Shown here piece after piece: positions 1-7,398 of a stretch of 19,893 bases of DNA; positions within the stretch are counted from its first letter, which is position 1; every line of letters begins with the position of its first letter. Below the pieces are notes generated by a model. The model did no database searches. It worked only from the letters and a program-made list of their open reading frames with translations, and was not told where the DNA came from. A program made the translations under genes and the position numbers. The stretch comes from CAZQQN01 sp964549595 (GTDB taxonomy: Bacteria > Bacteroidota > Bacteroidia > CAILMK01 > CAYYUA01), in the NCBI GenBank assembly GCA_964549595.1, contig CAZJWK010000045.1, forward strand, positions 1 through 19,893, given 5' to 3'.

Positions 1-84
1 TATTATTAGATCAAAACTTCTCAAAAACATTTCCATAAAATTCATTGTAGAACCTCTAAAAATTTTTAGGCAGTTTGCTGTCCG

Positions 85-440
85 CTAAAAGGATTGGGTA
101 CTTGTCAAACCGATGTTGGTAGGTGGGCTCAAACATTCTCCATTTGGCCTTGATTGATTACTATCACCAGTAGTACTTCGTTTGGGGAGGCTTTTCATCA
201 GGCCTAAATGGTTAAATTCATGCTGCCGCACCAATAAGCCGGAAGTAATTTCATTTAAAAGTGTACAATCACTGAGAACGTCATAAAGTATCGTTAAATA
301 ATGATCCCATTAATAAAGGACTTACCATAAGCATTACCGCCAAAATCATCGGCAATGCATTTTATATCCTGCTTTGAAAGAAAAGCTAAAATCCGGGAAA
401 GTTTGAGTTTTTCCGCTAAAATCATCAGATTGGTTCACGG
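85..440 (-). pseudogene. Decayed zinc metallopeptidase remnant
   Basis: No intact reading frame exists here, but two overlapping minus-strand fragments read like parts of one protein. The first, from about 440 down to 297, contains ADDFGGNAYGKSFINGI before a stop. The second, in another frame from 309 down to a stop at 85-87, contains LLNEITSGLLVRQHEFNHLGL. HEFNH (bases 208-222) has the HExxH pattern of zinc peptidases and is followed by the LGL often seen in Bacteroidota matrixin-like enzymes (typically HEFGHxLGL). The order of the pieces, a Gly/Ala/Tyr-rich segment about 40 residues before HExxH, also fits that group. At least one frameshift and several stops separate the pieces, and no start or signal peptide is evident. 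The family assignment is an inference from a short motif, so chance resemblance is possible. Confidence 0.4.
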
Positions 441-705
441 TAAATATTTATTTGATTCTATCGATAATTTAGTGATCTAAAACCGGGCTGCTGAGCCTGG
501 CTTTAGTATTTTCTCCGGACAGTACTGTTTCTAAATAAGGATCTGAATTACGGAATTTTGGTTAAAAACTATTTTAATGCTTATTTGACGGGCATTGGAG
601 CTCCTTAAAAGGGGTTGATTGCTTTCCAAGGAAGGGATTTAAAATCCTTGTTCAGCAAAAAGTAAGCCAAATAAGGAATTTGGAAAAAATTTGAAAGTTA
701 AAACG
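441..705. other. Intergenic stretch without a recognised gene
   Basis: I see no convincing coding region, RNA gene or repeat here. Short minus-strand open stretches, such as one near 483-543, could be further debris of the neighbouring dead gene but carry no motif. A small AT-rich near-palindrome lies around 628-641 and has no T-run beside it. The stretch ends at the HU terminator. Confidence 0.4.
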
Positions 706-745
706 AAAAAAACCCCGTTAAGTCGATTCCTCAACGGGGTTTTTT
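706..745 (-). terminator. Intrinsic terminator of the HU gene
   Basis: Bases 708-719 and 733-744 form a perfect 12-bp stem (AAAAACCCCGTT pairing with AACGGGGTTTTT) around a 13-nt loop. The GC-rich core is flanked by A-runs on the left and T-runs on the right, so on the minus strand the hairpin ends in a U-tract. It starts about 27 nt past the HU stop codon. Its symmetry would let it stop transcripts from either side. Confidence 0.85.
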
Positions 746-771
746 ACTACATTTTCCGGAAAGCAGGCATT

Positions 772-1044
772 TTATTTGACTTTATCTGCCAAATCTTTCC
801 CTGGTTTGAATTTAACTACCTTTTTTGCAGGGATGTTAATTTCCTTCCCGGTTTGCGGGTTTCTACCTTTCCTTGCCGAACGCTTGGAAACAGAAAAAGT
901 CCCGAAACCAACCAAAGTTACCTTGTTTCCTTTCTTTAAATCCCTTGTAGTTGCTTGGATGAAGGAATTCAAAGCATCTTGAGCTTGTTGTTTTGTAATT
1001 CCTGCATCTGAAGCGATACGATCGATTAAGTCACCTTTGTTCAT
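772..1044 (-). CDS. hup: HU family DNA-binding protein
   Basis: A 90-residue histone-like protein that binds and bends DNA as a dimer and helps organise the nucleoid. The N-terminal helices (MNKGDLIDRIASDAGITKQQ onward) are followed by the family signature GFGTFSVSKRSARKGRNPQTG at about 46-66. Pro63 sits at the tip of the beta arm that intercalates into DNA. Length equals the usual 90 residues. I chose the ATG at 1042-1044: the frame could extend three codons to a TTG at 1053, but MNKGDLI aligns with the usual HU start. The gene is alone, with its own promoter and terminator. It could be a specialised HU paralogue; sequence alone does not separate the subtypes. Confidence 0.95.
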   Translation of the reverse strand: MNKGDLIDRIASDAGITKQQAQDALNSFIQATTRDLKKGNKVTLVGFGTFSVSKRSARKGRNPQTGKEINIPAKKVVKFKPGKDLADKVK

Positions 1045-1091
1045 AGTGCACAATTTTTTGGTTCATGAAACAAATAAAGTCTAACTCGGCT

Positions 1092-1119
1092 CAAATATAA
1101 AAATTTTTTAAAAAGCCAA
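1092..1119 (-). promoter_or_regulatory. Predicted HU promoter (Bacteroidota type)
   Basis: On the minus strand TATATTTG (1092-1099) matches the Bacteroidota -7 consensus TAnnTTTG perfectly, and a TTG (1117-1119) lies 17 nt upstream as a -33 element. The predicted transcript would carry a leader of roughly 40 nt before the HU ATG. No Shine-Dalgarno sequence is visible, which is usual in this phylum. Confidence 0.55.
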
Positions 1120-1266
1120 TAATTTTTGGAGAAATTTTTAATGCTCAAGGATACTTTCAAACAGGGAGTTTTCACCTGAATTGCATTAATAACTTTAACT
1201 TAGCTTCCGCAAATAATGGGTTATTCGGGCTATTAAAAGACTGATAATCAAATAATTAAATTCATT

Positions 1267-3447
1267 ATGATGGTTGATAAATTAAACCCAAATTGGTTAA
1301 TAAAATTATGCTTTTTAAGCTTACTCATTGCACACCTTTCCATTACTTCAAAGGCGGGTGAACCGGAAAAAGGAGGGGGAATGTACCCCGTAAGTCTATT
1401 AAAAAAGGCCCAACTAAAAAGTAAAGGGCTGTCGATTCCGGTAAATCAGATTTATGATCCTGGCGGTAAGGGCTTAATCAATAGTATCGTTAGAATCGGG
1501 GGTTGTACGGGTTCATTTGTGTCCGGGAAAGGGTTGATCCTTACCAATCACCACTGTGTTTTTGGAAAGCTTAAAGGCCATAGCACTGAAGAAAAAAATT
1601 ACATGGAAACTGGGTTCCATGCGGACACAAGGGAAAAAGAAATTCCCCTGGAAGATATGAATGTAAAAATTATGAAAGGGTATAAGGATGTTTCTAAAGC
1701 TGTTTTGAGGGGAGTAGACACCATTGAAGATGTTGTTAAACGCCAGGCCAGACTAAATGCCAACCAGAAAAAAGTCCGAAAAAAATACCAGCAAAAATTT
1801 CCTGATTTAAAAGTGGAAGTGTCGGAGATGTTAACCGGAGATTCGTATGTGCTTTTTAAATACCAGGTTTTAAAAGACTTAAGGCTGGTTTATGTGCCAC
1901 CAAGGACAGTTGGCGAATTCGGGGGGTCTTCCGATAATTGGATTTGGCCCCGCCATACCGGGGATTTTTCTTTTGTTCGTGCTTATGTCGGACCTGATGG
2001 GGCACCTGCTGATTATGATAAAGCCAATGTCCCTTTTAATCCGGATGTCCACTTAGATGTGAATCCGGAAGGCATTAAAAAGGATGATTTTGTTTTCCTT
2101 TTGGGCTACCCCGGACGCACTTATAGGCACCGTCCTTCTGCCTTTATTAGCTACCATAAAAAAGTCCAGCTTCCCTACATTTCATCGCTTTTCAAGTGGA
2201 AGATTGAGCAAATGGAAAGGTTATCTGACCAAAGTGAAAGCCATAAGATCCGCTATGATCCTAAGATTAAAAGCCTCTCTAATGTGGTTAAGAATTACAA
2301 GGGTAAGTTGGAAACCATGGAAAAGGTGAATTTGGTTCAAAAAAGGAATGAGGAGGAAGAGGCGGTTTACCAAAAATTGGGGAAAGCAAATCCTGAGAAA
2401 CAGGAAACCTTTAGGAAAATTACCAAGGAAATGGATTCCTTGTATAATGAGTTGATTGACAAGGGAAAGAAGATTTTTTGGTATTTTCAATTATTGAATA
2501 GCAGTAACCTCATGAGTATGGCGCGTGAGGTTCATGCCTTCCGGGAAAGGCTTAAAAAAAATGAAGCTCCTGAATCCCTGGATGAGGAAGCATTTATTAG
2601 AGGCATGCGCCAAAAAATAAGAAAAATGGACCCTAACCGGGATAGCATCTACTTGCGGAAACTCCTAATGCAAGGGTTAACATTTAAGGGGGATAATAAA
2701 ATTCGGGCGCTTCAAGCTTTTTTTGAAGATAAAAAGCTGACCTCATTCGTGAAAAAGGCTTATAATGAAAAATTCCTTCTGGATACGGCAAAGCTTTTTC
2801 AAAAAATTAGGGAAAATACCAATGGGGTTCAGCAGCTAAATCTTCCATTGGTCGATCTTTGGAATGAAATTAAACCGGATTTCAGGAAAACTCAAATGTT
2901 CAGGCGCAAAGTGTTCAGTAAAATTGAATCCCTGAGGCCGCGTTATGTTAATTTAAAACAAGAGGCACAAAAAGGACTTTTTATCCCCGATGCCAATGGT
3001 ACCCTGCGGTTGACCCATGGAAGGGTGAGGGGTTATAATCCCAGGGATGCAGTCCATTACAAACCTTTTACGGGCTTAAAGGGATATAAAGAGAAGGCTG
3101 AACCGTCAGGTGATTATCGTGCTTTCCCGGAAATGATGAACGCCATCAAAAGCATGAACGAATCCGTTTTTGAAAGGAATAAAACCAATGAGGCACCTAT
3201 TTGCATGCTTTATGATACGGATACTTCCGGCGGAAATTCCGGAAGTCCTGTTTTGGATGCCAAAGGAAATTTGGTCGGCTTAAATTTTGACCGAACTTAT
3301 CAGGGAACTATTACTGATTATGCCTGGGATGAGTCCTATTCCCGTTCGATTGGTGTGGATGTGCGCTTTATTCTGTGGTACCTGGCTAACGTAGACAATG
3401 CCGATCATTTGATTTCCGAAATGGGTGTATCTACTAAAAAAGACTAA
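1267..3447 (+). CDS. S46 family dipeptidyl-peptidase, DPP11-like
   Basis: A 726-residue secreted serine peptidase of family S46 (DPP7/DPP11), which releases dipeptides from the N-terminus of peptides in the periplasm. Residues about 11-30 form a signal peptide ending near SKA. The chymotrypsin-like catalytic parts are split by a helical insert: TNHHC at 93-97 (His96), SDNWIWPRHTGDF at 222-234 (catalytic Asp probably 233), and GGNSGSPV with Ser658. The residue 18 positions after the Ser is Arg676, in NFDR. In characterised enzymes Arg here (673 in Porphyromonas DPP11) gives Asp/Glu preference, whereas Gly marks DPP7. DPP11-type specificity is therefore likely but inferred. Length matches the family (about 710-720). 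A second ATG lies directly after the first. The cmk gene follows after 59 nt. Confidence 0.93.
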   Translation: MMVDKLNPNWLIKLCFLSLLIAHLSITSKAGEPEKGGGMYPVSLLKKAQLKSKGLSIPVNQIYDPGGKGLINSIVRIGGCTGSFVSGKGLILTNHHCVFGKLKGHSTEEKNYMETGFHADTREKEIPLEDMNVKIMKGYKDVSKAVLRGVDTIEDVVKRQARLNANQKKVRKKYQQKFPDLKVEVSEMLTGDSYVLFKYQVLKDLRLVYVPPRTVGEFGGSSDNWIWPRHTGDFSFVRAYVGPDGAPADYDKANVPFNPDVHLDVNPEGIKKDDFVFLLGYPGRTYRHRPSAFISYHKKVQLPYISSLFKWKIEQMERLSDQSESHKIRYDPKIKSLSNVVKNYKGKLETMEKVNLVQKRNEEEEAVYQKLGKANPEKQETFRKITKEMDSLYNELIDKGKKIFWYFQLLNSSNLMSMAREVHAFRERLKKNEAPESLDEEAFIRGMRQKIRKMDPNRDSIYLRKLLMQGLTFKGDNKIRALQAFFEDKKLTSFVKKAYNEKFLLDTAKLFQKIRENTNGVQQLNLPLVDLWNEIKPDFRKTQMFRRKVFSKIESLRPRYVNLKQEAQKGLFIPDANGTLRLTHGRVRGYNPRDAVHYKPFTGLKGYKEKAEPSGDYRAFPEMMNAIKSMNESVFERNKTNEAPICMLYDTDTSGGNSGSPVLDAKGNLVGLNFDRTYQGTITDYAWDESYSRSIGVDVRFILWYLANVDNADHLISEMGVSTKKD

Positions 3448-3506
3448 GGAAAGTTAATCTTGCTTGGAAAATGGCTTTTTAATGAATCCGCTCAATGCTT
3501 TGAAAG

Positions 3507-4193
3507 ATGATTAAAATAATTGTCACCATTGATGGTTACTGTTCCTGTGGCAAAAGCACTCTGGCCAGGGATCTTGCTAAGTTGCTTAATTATAAATATG
3601 TAGATACCGGTGCTATGTACCGGGCTGTAACGCTTTTTTTCCTGGAAAACCAGGTAGATACCAATGATCAGGATCAGGTAAAAGGGGCTTTGGAGCAAAT
3701 TTCCATAGATTTCTCTTATGCAGCACAATCCGGCCAACAGATCACTCATCTCAACGGTCAGGAGGTAGAAGAAGCCATCAGAAGGATTAATGTATCGTCA
3801 AAAGTAAGTGAAATAAGTGCCATTACTAAGGTAAGGGAAAAAATGGTTGAACAGCAGCAAAAATTCGGTGCCGAAAAAGGTATTGTCATGGATGGAAGGG
3901 ATATAGGGACGGTGGTTTTCCCCAACGCGGAGTTGAAAATTTTTCTCACGGCTTCTGAATCAGTACGGATAAAAAGAAGGTATGATGAATTGCTGAGTCA
4001 GGGCAAGATAGTCAGTATAGCGGATGTGAGAGAGAACCTGGAAGAAAGGGATCATCTTGACACCCACAGGAAAGAAAGTCCTCTTAAAATGGCAAAAGAT
4101 GCTTACCTATTGGATAATAGCCATCTTACCATTAAAGCCCAACGGGATTGGGTTTATGAGCGTGCTATGGCATTGTTAGCCAAAAACAATTGA
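3507..4193 (+). CDS. cmk: (d)CMP kinase (cytidylate kinase)
   Basis: A 228-residue cytosolic enzyme that phosphorylates CMP and dCMP with ATP, feeding pyrimidine nucleotide pools. The P-loop is GYCSCGKST at 10-18, a Cys-containing variant of the usual GPxGxGKST. DTGAMYRA at 33-40 and DGRDIGT at 129-135 are nucleotide-binding signatures of the family, and the RDHLDTHRKESPL segment near 161-173 is the lid with arginine contacts. Length is normal. The ATG at 3507 starts just before the first beta strand and leaves no room for a longer N-terminus. It lies 59 nt after the S46 gene and about 22 nt before the membrane protein gene, so joint transcription is possible. Confidence 0.95.
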   Translation: MIKIIVTIDGYCSCGKSTLARDLAKLLNYKYVDTGAMYRAVTLFFLENQVDTNDQDQVKGALEQISIDFSYAAQSGQQITHLNGQEVEEAIRRINVSSKVSEISAITKVREKMVEQQQKFGAEKGIVMDGRDIGTVVFPNAELKIFLTASESVRIKRRYDELLSQGKIVSIADVRENLEERDHLDTHRKESPLKMAKDAYLLDNSHLTIKAQRDWVYERAMALLAKNN

Positions 4194-4215
4194 CCCTCAT
4201 ACCAATTTTTTGAAT

Positions 4216-4689
4216 ATGGAAACCCTTTTAGAGCCCGGCTATCTTGGCATGTTTTTTAGTGCTTTCCTCGCTGCTACTGTTTTGCCTTTTAGCTCGGATA
4301 TTATTTATGGATTAATGCTTTTAAACCAATACGATCCGTTTTGGACAACCGTTATGGCTTCACTGGGTAATTCTTTGGGGGGAATGAGTTCTTACTTCCT
4401 GGGTTATTTTGGCTATTGGGTTTTCATTGAAAAATATTTACAGGTAAAAAAAGCCAAGGTGGAAGCCTGGCAAGAGAAAGTGGCACGCTTTGGAAGCTGG
4501 CCGGCATTGATTACTTGGCTACCGGTGATTGGAGATCCCATTGCCATCGCACTGGGATTTTTCAAGTTAAATGTTTATAAAGTAGCTGTTTTGATGCTTA
4601 TTGGCAAAAGCCTACGTTACATAACCATTGGTATTATTATCAGTTATTTCCCTGAAATGCGGGATTGGGTTATGGGAGAAGTGAAATAG
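4216..4689 (+). CDS. YqaA/DedA-like small membrane protein
   Basis: A 157-residue inner-membrane protein resembling the YqaA branch of the DedA/SNARE-associated superfamily, whose members are linked to membrane homeostasis and lipid or ion transport. Hydrophobic segments lie at about 9-36, 43-70, 95-116 and 121-145. The Gly-rich GNSLGGMSSYFLG (51-63) and RFGSWPALITWLPVIGDPIAI (about 91-111) fit the conserved re-entrant motif, including Gly-Asp. I chose the ATG at 4216; a TTG two codons upstream (4210) is an alternative. The transported substrate is unknown and cannot be read from the sequence. It lies between cmk and a nitroreductase on the same strand. Confidence 0.75.
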   Translation: METLLEPGYLGMFFSAFLAATVLPFSSDIIYGLMLLNQYDPFWTTVMASLGNSLGGMSSYFLGYFGYWVFIEKYLQVKKAKVEAWQEKVARFGSWPALITWLPVIGDPIAIALGFFKLNVYKVAVLMLIGKSLRYITIGIIISYFPEMRDWVMGEVK

Positions 4690-4739
4690 GCAGGATATTT
4701 GTAATGCAGTTGGACTTAAAAATTTTTAAGGAAATTATC

Positions 4740-5321
4740 ATGGGTATAGATGATTTTATCAAACAAAGGAGAACCATAAAACCTGAAAAATTTGCCAGTG
4801 AAACCATTGAGAATGGTATCGTAGAGCAAATTTTGGCCAATGCCAATTGGGCACCAACGCACGGCCATACTGAACCCTGGCGTTTCTGGGTTTTTACCGG
4901 GGCTGGCTTGCAAAAACTTGCATCATTTCACGCTGAGTTGTATAAAAAGGAAACCCCGGAAGCTGATTTCAAGGAAAAAACCTACCAAAAACTCTATGAA
5001 AGACCTTTAAAAGCCTCTCATGTAATCGGGATTGGTATGAAAAGAGGCAATAAGCCCCAAAAAATCCCTGCCATTGAAGAAATCGAGGCTACAGCTTGTG
5101 CCGTTCACAATATGTGGTTAACCGCGGCGGCTTATGGTATTGGTGCTTACTGGAATTCCGGGGGGATGACCTACCATCCGGAAATGAAAAATTTTTTCGA
5201 ATTGGAAGCTGCGGATGAATTTTTAGGGTTCCTTTATCTGGGGTATCCATCTGATGAATGGCCGGACGGTAAGCGGGTTTCGGACATCAATGAAAAAACC
5301 CAATGGATTCTAAGTCATTAA
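4740..5321 (+). CDS. Nitroreductase family oxidoreductase
   Basis: A 193-residue FMN-dependent oxidoreductase of the nitroreductase superfamily, nearest in style to the short YdjA-like members. The N-terminal FIKQRRTIKPEKF supplies the basic residues that hold the FMN phosphate. ANWAPTHGHTEPWRFWVF (about 34-51) is the typical FMN-binding turn, and AAAYGIGAYWNSGG is the second conserved Gly-rich region. The physiological substrate is unknown. The frame extends upstream to 4665 and 4704, but those starts overlap the previous gene or give an atypical leader. The ATG at 4740 has AAGGA about 8 nt before it and aligns with the family start. The M1 peptidase gene begins 14 nt after its stop. Confidence 0.88.
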   Translation: MGIDDFIKQRRTIKPEKFASETIENGIVEQILANANWAPTHGHTEPWRFWVFTGAGLQKLASFHAELYKKETPEADFKEKTYQKLYERPLKASHVIGIGMKRGNKPQKIPAIEEIEATACAVHNMWLTAAAYGIGAYWNSGGMTYHPEMKNFFELEAADEFLGFLYLGYPSDEWPDGKRVSDINEKTQWILSH

Positions 5322-5335
5322 AAACCAGAAAAAGA

Positions 5336-7213
5336 ATGGAAAAAAGATTCAAACTAACTGTTTTGATTTTTCTTGGGATTTGTTCTTGCGCTTTTTTTAC
5401 AAAGGGTCAGGAAAAATATTACTGGCAGCAAAGGGTTGAATATTCTATGGACATTGAGATGAATGAGGAGGCCAATCAATTTGAGGGTAAACAAAGCCTC
5501 GTATACCATAACAATTCCCCGGATACCCTTCACCGGGTGTTTTACCATTTATATTTTAATGCTTTTCAGCCTGGTAGCATGATGGATGTGCGTTCAAGAA
5601 CCATTAAAGATCCTGATGAAAGGATTGGTGACCGGATCCAAAATCTGAAAAAAGATGAACAAGGGTACCACAAAATCCAAAGTTTAAAACAGGACGGCCA
5701 GTCCCTGGATTACGAAGTTTCCGGGACCATCTTGGAAGTGGATTTGAAGGACCCTATTTTACCCGGAGAAAGCAGTACCTTCAAAATGACTTTTAATTCC
5801 CAGGTCCCCCTTCAAATAAGGCGTTCGGGTCGTGACAACAAGGAAAAAGTGGATTTCTCCATGACCCAATGGTACCCCAAAATGGCGGAATATGATGAAC
5901 ATGGATGGCATGCAGATCCTTATGTGGCTCGTGAATTTCATGGTGTTTGGGGTAGTTTAGATGTCAAGATAACCATTGATTCCAATTATGTACTGGGTGC
6001 GACCGGTTATCTGCAAAACCCGAATGAAGTGGGCCATGGATATCAAGAAGAAGGAAGTAAGGTAGATAGGCCAAATAGCGAAAAGCTTACCTGGCATTTT
6101 AAAGCCCCAAAGGTTCATGATTTTATGTGGGCTGCTGATCCGGATTTCAAGCACGACAGAATTCAAATGGATAATGGGCCCGTCTTACATTTTCTCTATC
6201 AGCCTTATACTCCTGACACGTTGATCCGTAAATGGAAAAAATTTCAGCCTAAAGTCGCTGATGCCTTTCGGTACATGAGCAACAATTTTGGTACATATCC
6301 TTATAAGCAGTATTCCGTCATTCAAGGAGGTGATGGAGGGATGGAGTATCCTATGGGTACTCTGATTACCGGAAATCGCGGATTCCGGAGCTTAGTAGGC
6401 GTAACTTGCCACGAAATGGCTCACCAATGGTACCAAACGGTACTGGCTACCAATGAAAACATGCATGCCTGGATGGATGAGGGGATTACTGTTTACACCT
6501 CAACACGTACAATGAATCACATTTTTAATAGAAAAAGGGCTAAGCCGCAGAGAGGAAGCTATAGGGGTTATAAAAAAATGGCCAAAACTGACAGGGAAGA
6601 ACCCATGAGCTTGCATGCTGATTTTTATCATACCAATGCGGCTTATGGAATTGCTGCGTACTCCAAAGGCGCAGTTTTTATGACCCAATTGGGTTACATC
6701 ATTGGGAAAAATGCCCTGGATAAAGGTTTAAGGCGTTATTTCCGTGAATGGCAATTTAAACACCCTTACCCAAAGGATTTTAAAAGGGTTATGGAGAAAA
6801 CTTCCGGCATTCAATTGGACTGGTACTACAATTTATGGCTTAATACGACACGGAAAGTAGATTATGCCATTGAGCGGCTTAAATTTCGTGAAGATTCCAC
6901 TTACCTTACCCTGGAGAATCAAGGAAAAATACCCATGCCCATTGATTTGAAGGTAACTTTTAAAGATGGCACTAAAAAACTTTATTACATACCCTTGCGA
7001 ATGATGCAAGCCAAAAAGCCTAACAATTATGATATGAAGCGGACAGTGTTAAAAGATTGGCCCTGGACCCATCCTTACTATGAATTTAGTATAGGTGTTT
7101 CGGACAGGCGCATTCAATCGGTTGTGATAGACCCCTCAGGTCGTATGGCTGATATTGACCGAACCAACAACCGTTGGCCAAAAGAAAAAGGCCTGGAAAT
7201 CAGAGGAAATTGA
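5336..7213 (+). CDS. Secreted M1 family metallopeptidase
   Basis: A 625-residue zinc aminopeptidase-like enzyme (M1, gluzincin clan). Residues 1-24 form a signal peptide (basic MEKRFK, then a hydrophobic core ending near FFTKG). An N-terminal beta domain precedes the catalytic domain. GGMEY at 334-338 is a variant of the exopeptidase GxMEN motif. HEMAH gives zinc ligands His359 and His363 with base Glu360; Glu382, 19 residues after His363, completes HExxH-x18-E. Tyr442 in AYSKGA matches the M1 transition-state Tyr. The catalytic set is complete, so activity is likely; the substrate is unknown. I chose the ATG at 5336 because the upstream ATG at 5303 overlaps the nitroreductase and would put a charged stretch before the signal peptide. 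Together with the S46 enzyme it suggests peptide use. Confidence 0.92.
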   Translation: MEKRFKLTVLIFLGICSCAFFTKGQEKYYWQQRVEYSMDIEMNEEANQFEGKQSLVYHNNSPDTLHRVFYHLYFNAFQPGSMMDVRSRTIKDPDERIGDRIQNLKKDEQGYHKIQSLKQDGQSLDYEVSGTILEVDLKDPILPGESSTFKMTFNSQVPLQIRRSGRDNKEKVDFSMTQWYPKMAEYDEHGWHADPYVAREFHGVWGSLDVKITIDSNYVLGATGYLQNPNEVGHGYQEEGSKVDRPNSEKLTWHFKAPKVHDFMWAADPDFKHDRIQMDNGPVLHFLYQPYTPDTLIRKWKKFQPKVADAFRYMSNNFGTYPYKQYSVIQGGDGGMEYPMGTLITGNRGFRSLVGVTCHEMAHQWYQTVLATNENMHAWMDEGITVYTSTRTMNHIFNRKRAKPQRGSYRGYKKMAKTDREEPMSLHADFYHTNAAYGIAAYSKGAVFMTQLGYIIGKNALDKGLRRYFREWQFKHPYPKDFKRVMEKTSGIQLDWYYNLWLNTTRKVDYAIERLKFREDSTYLTLENQGKIPMPIDLKVTFKDGTKKLYYIPLRMMQAKKPNNYDMKRTVLKDWPWTHPYYEFSIGVSDRRIQSVVIDPSGRMADIDRTNNRWPKEKGLEIRGN

Positions 7214-7338
7214 CCTTACTCTGTGGGAATTCAACTTTTCGAGAAAAACCTGAGCCACCATGACCCGATTGGATAAATGGGTTGAATGTTAGGTAAGGTT
7301 ATTAGGTTAAAAAGGAATTTTGGGAATGGCCAATAAAA

Positions 7339-7375
7339 ACCCTCCACCAAGATGGCTTGATGGAGGGTAAAAAAA
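7339..7375 (-). terminator. Intrinsic terminator of pckA
   Basis: Bases 7339-7351 and 7356-7368 form a 13-pair stem around a 4-nt loop. On the plus strand one pair (7347/7360) is a C-A mismatch, but on the minus strand the same pair is a G-U wobble, so the hairpin is complete only in the pckA transcript. The minus-strand transcript then runs into a T-tract (7334-7338). It lies about 30 nt after the pckA stop. It may also stop the convergent peptidase transcript, which would meet a run of A instead. Confidence 0.8.
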
Positions 7376-7398
7376 TATAATTATATCACGCAAACTGC

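Noticed and set aside
691..982. Plus-strand open frames opposite the HU gene
   Set aside because: They are the reverse of a strongly recognised HU gene and of its terminator, and have no family features.
1045..1053. TTG start three codons upstream for HU
   Set aside because: The ATG at 1042-1044 gives the standard 90-residue HU and aligns with the family N-terminus.
1207..1229. Imperfect palindrome upstream of the S46 gene
   Set aside because: Only five contiguous pairs plus a bulge and three more; too weak to call a regulatory site.
4665..4739. N-terminal extension of the nitroreductase
   Set aside because: It overlaps the preceding gene and has no family similarity, while the ATG at 4740 has a ribosome binding site and fits the family start.
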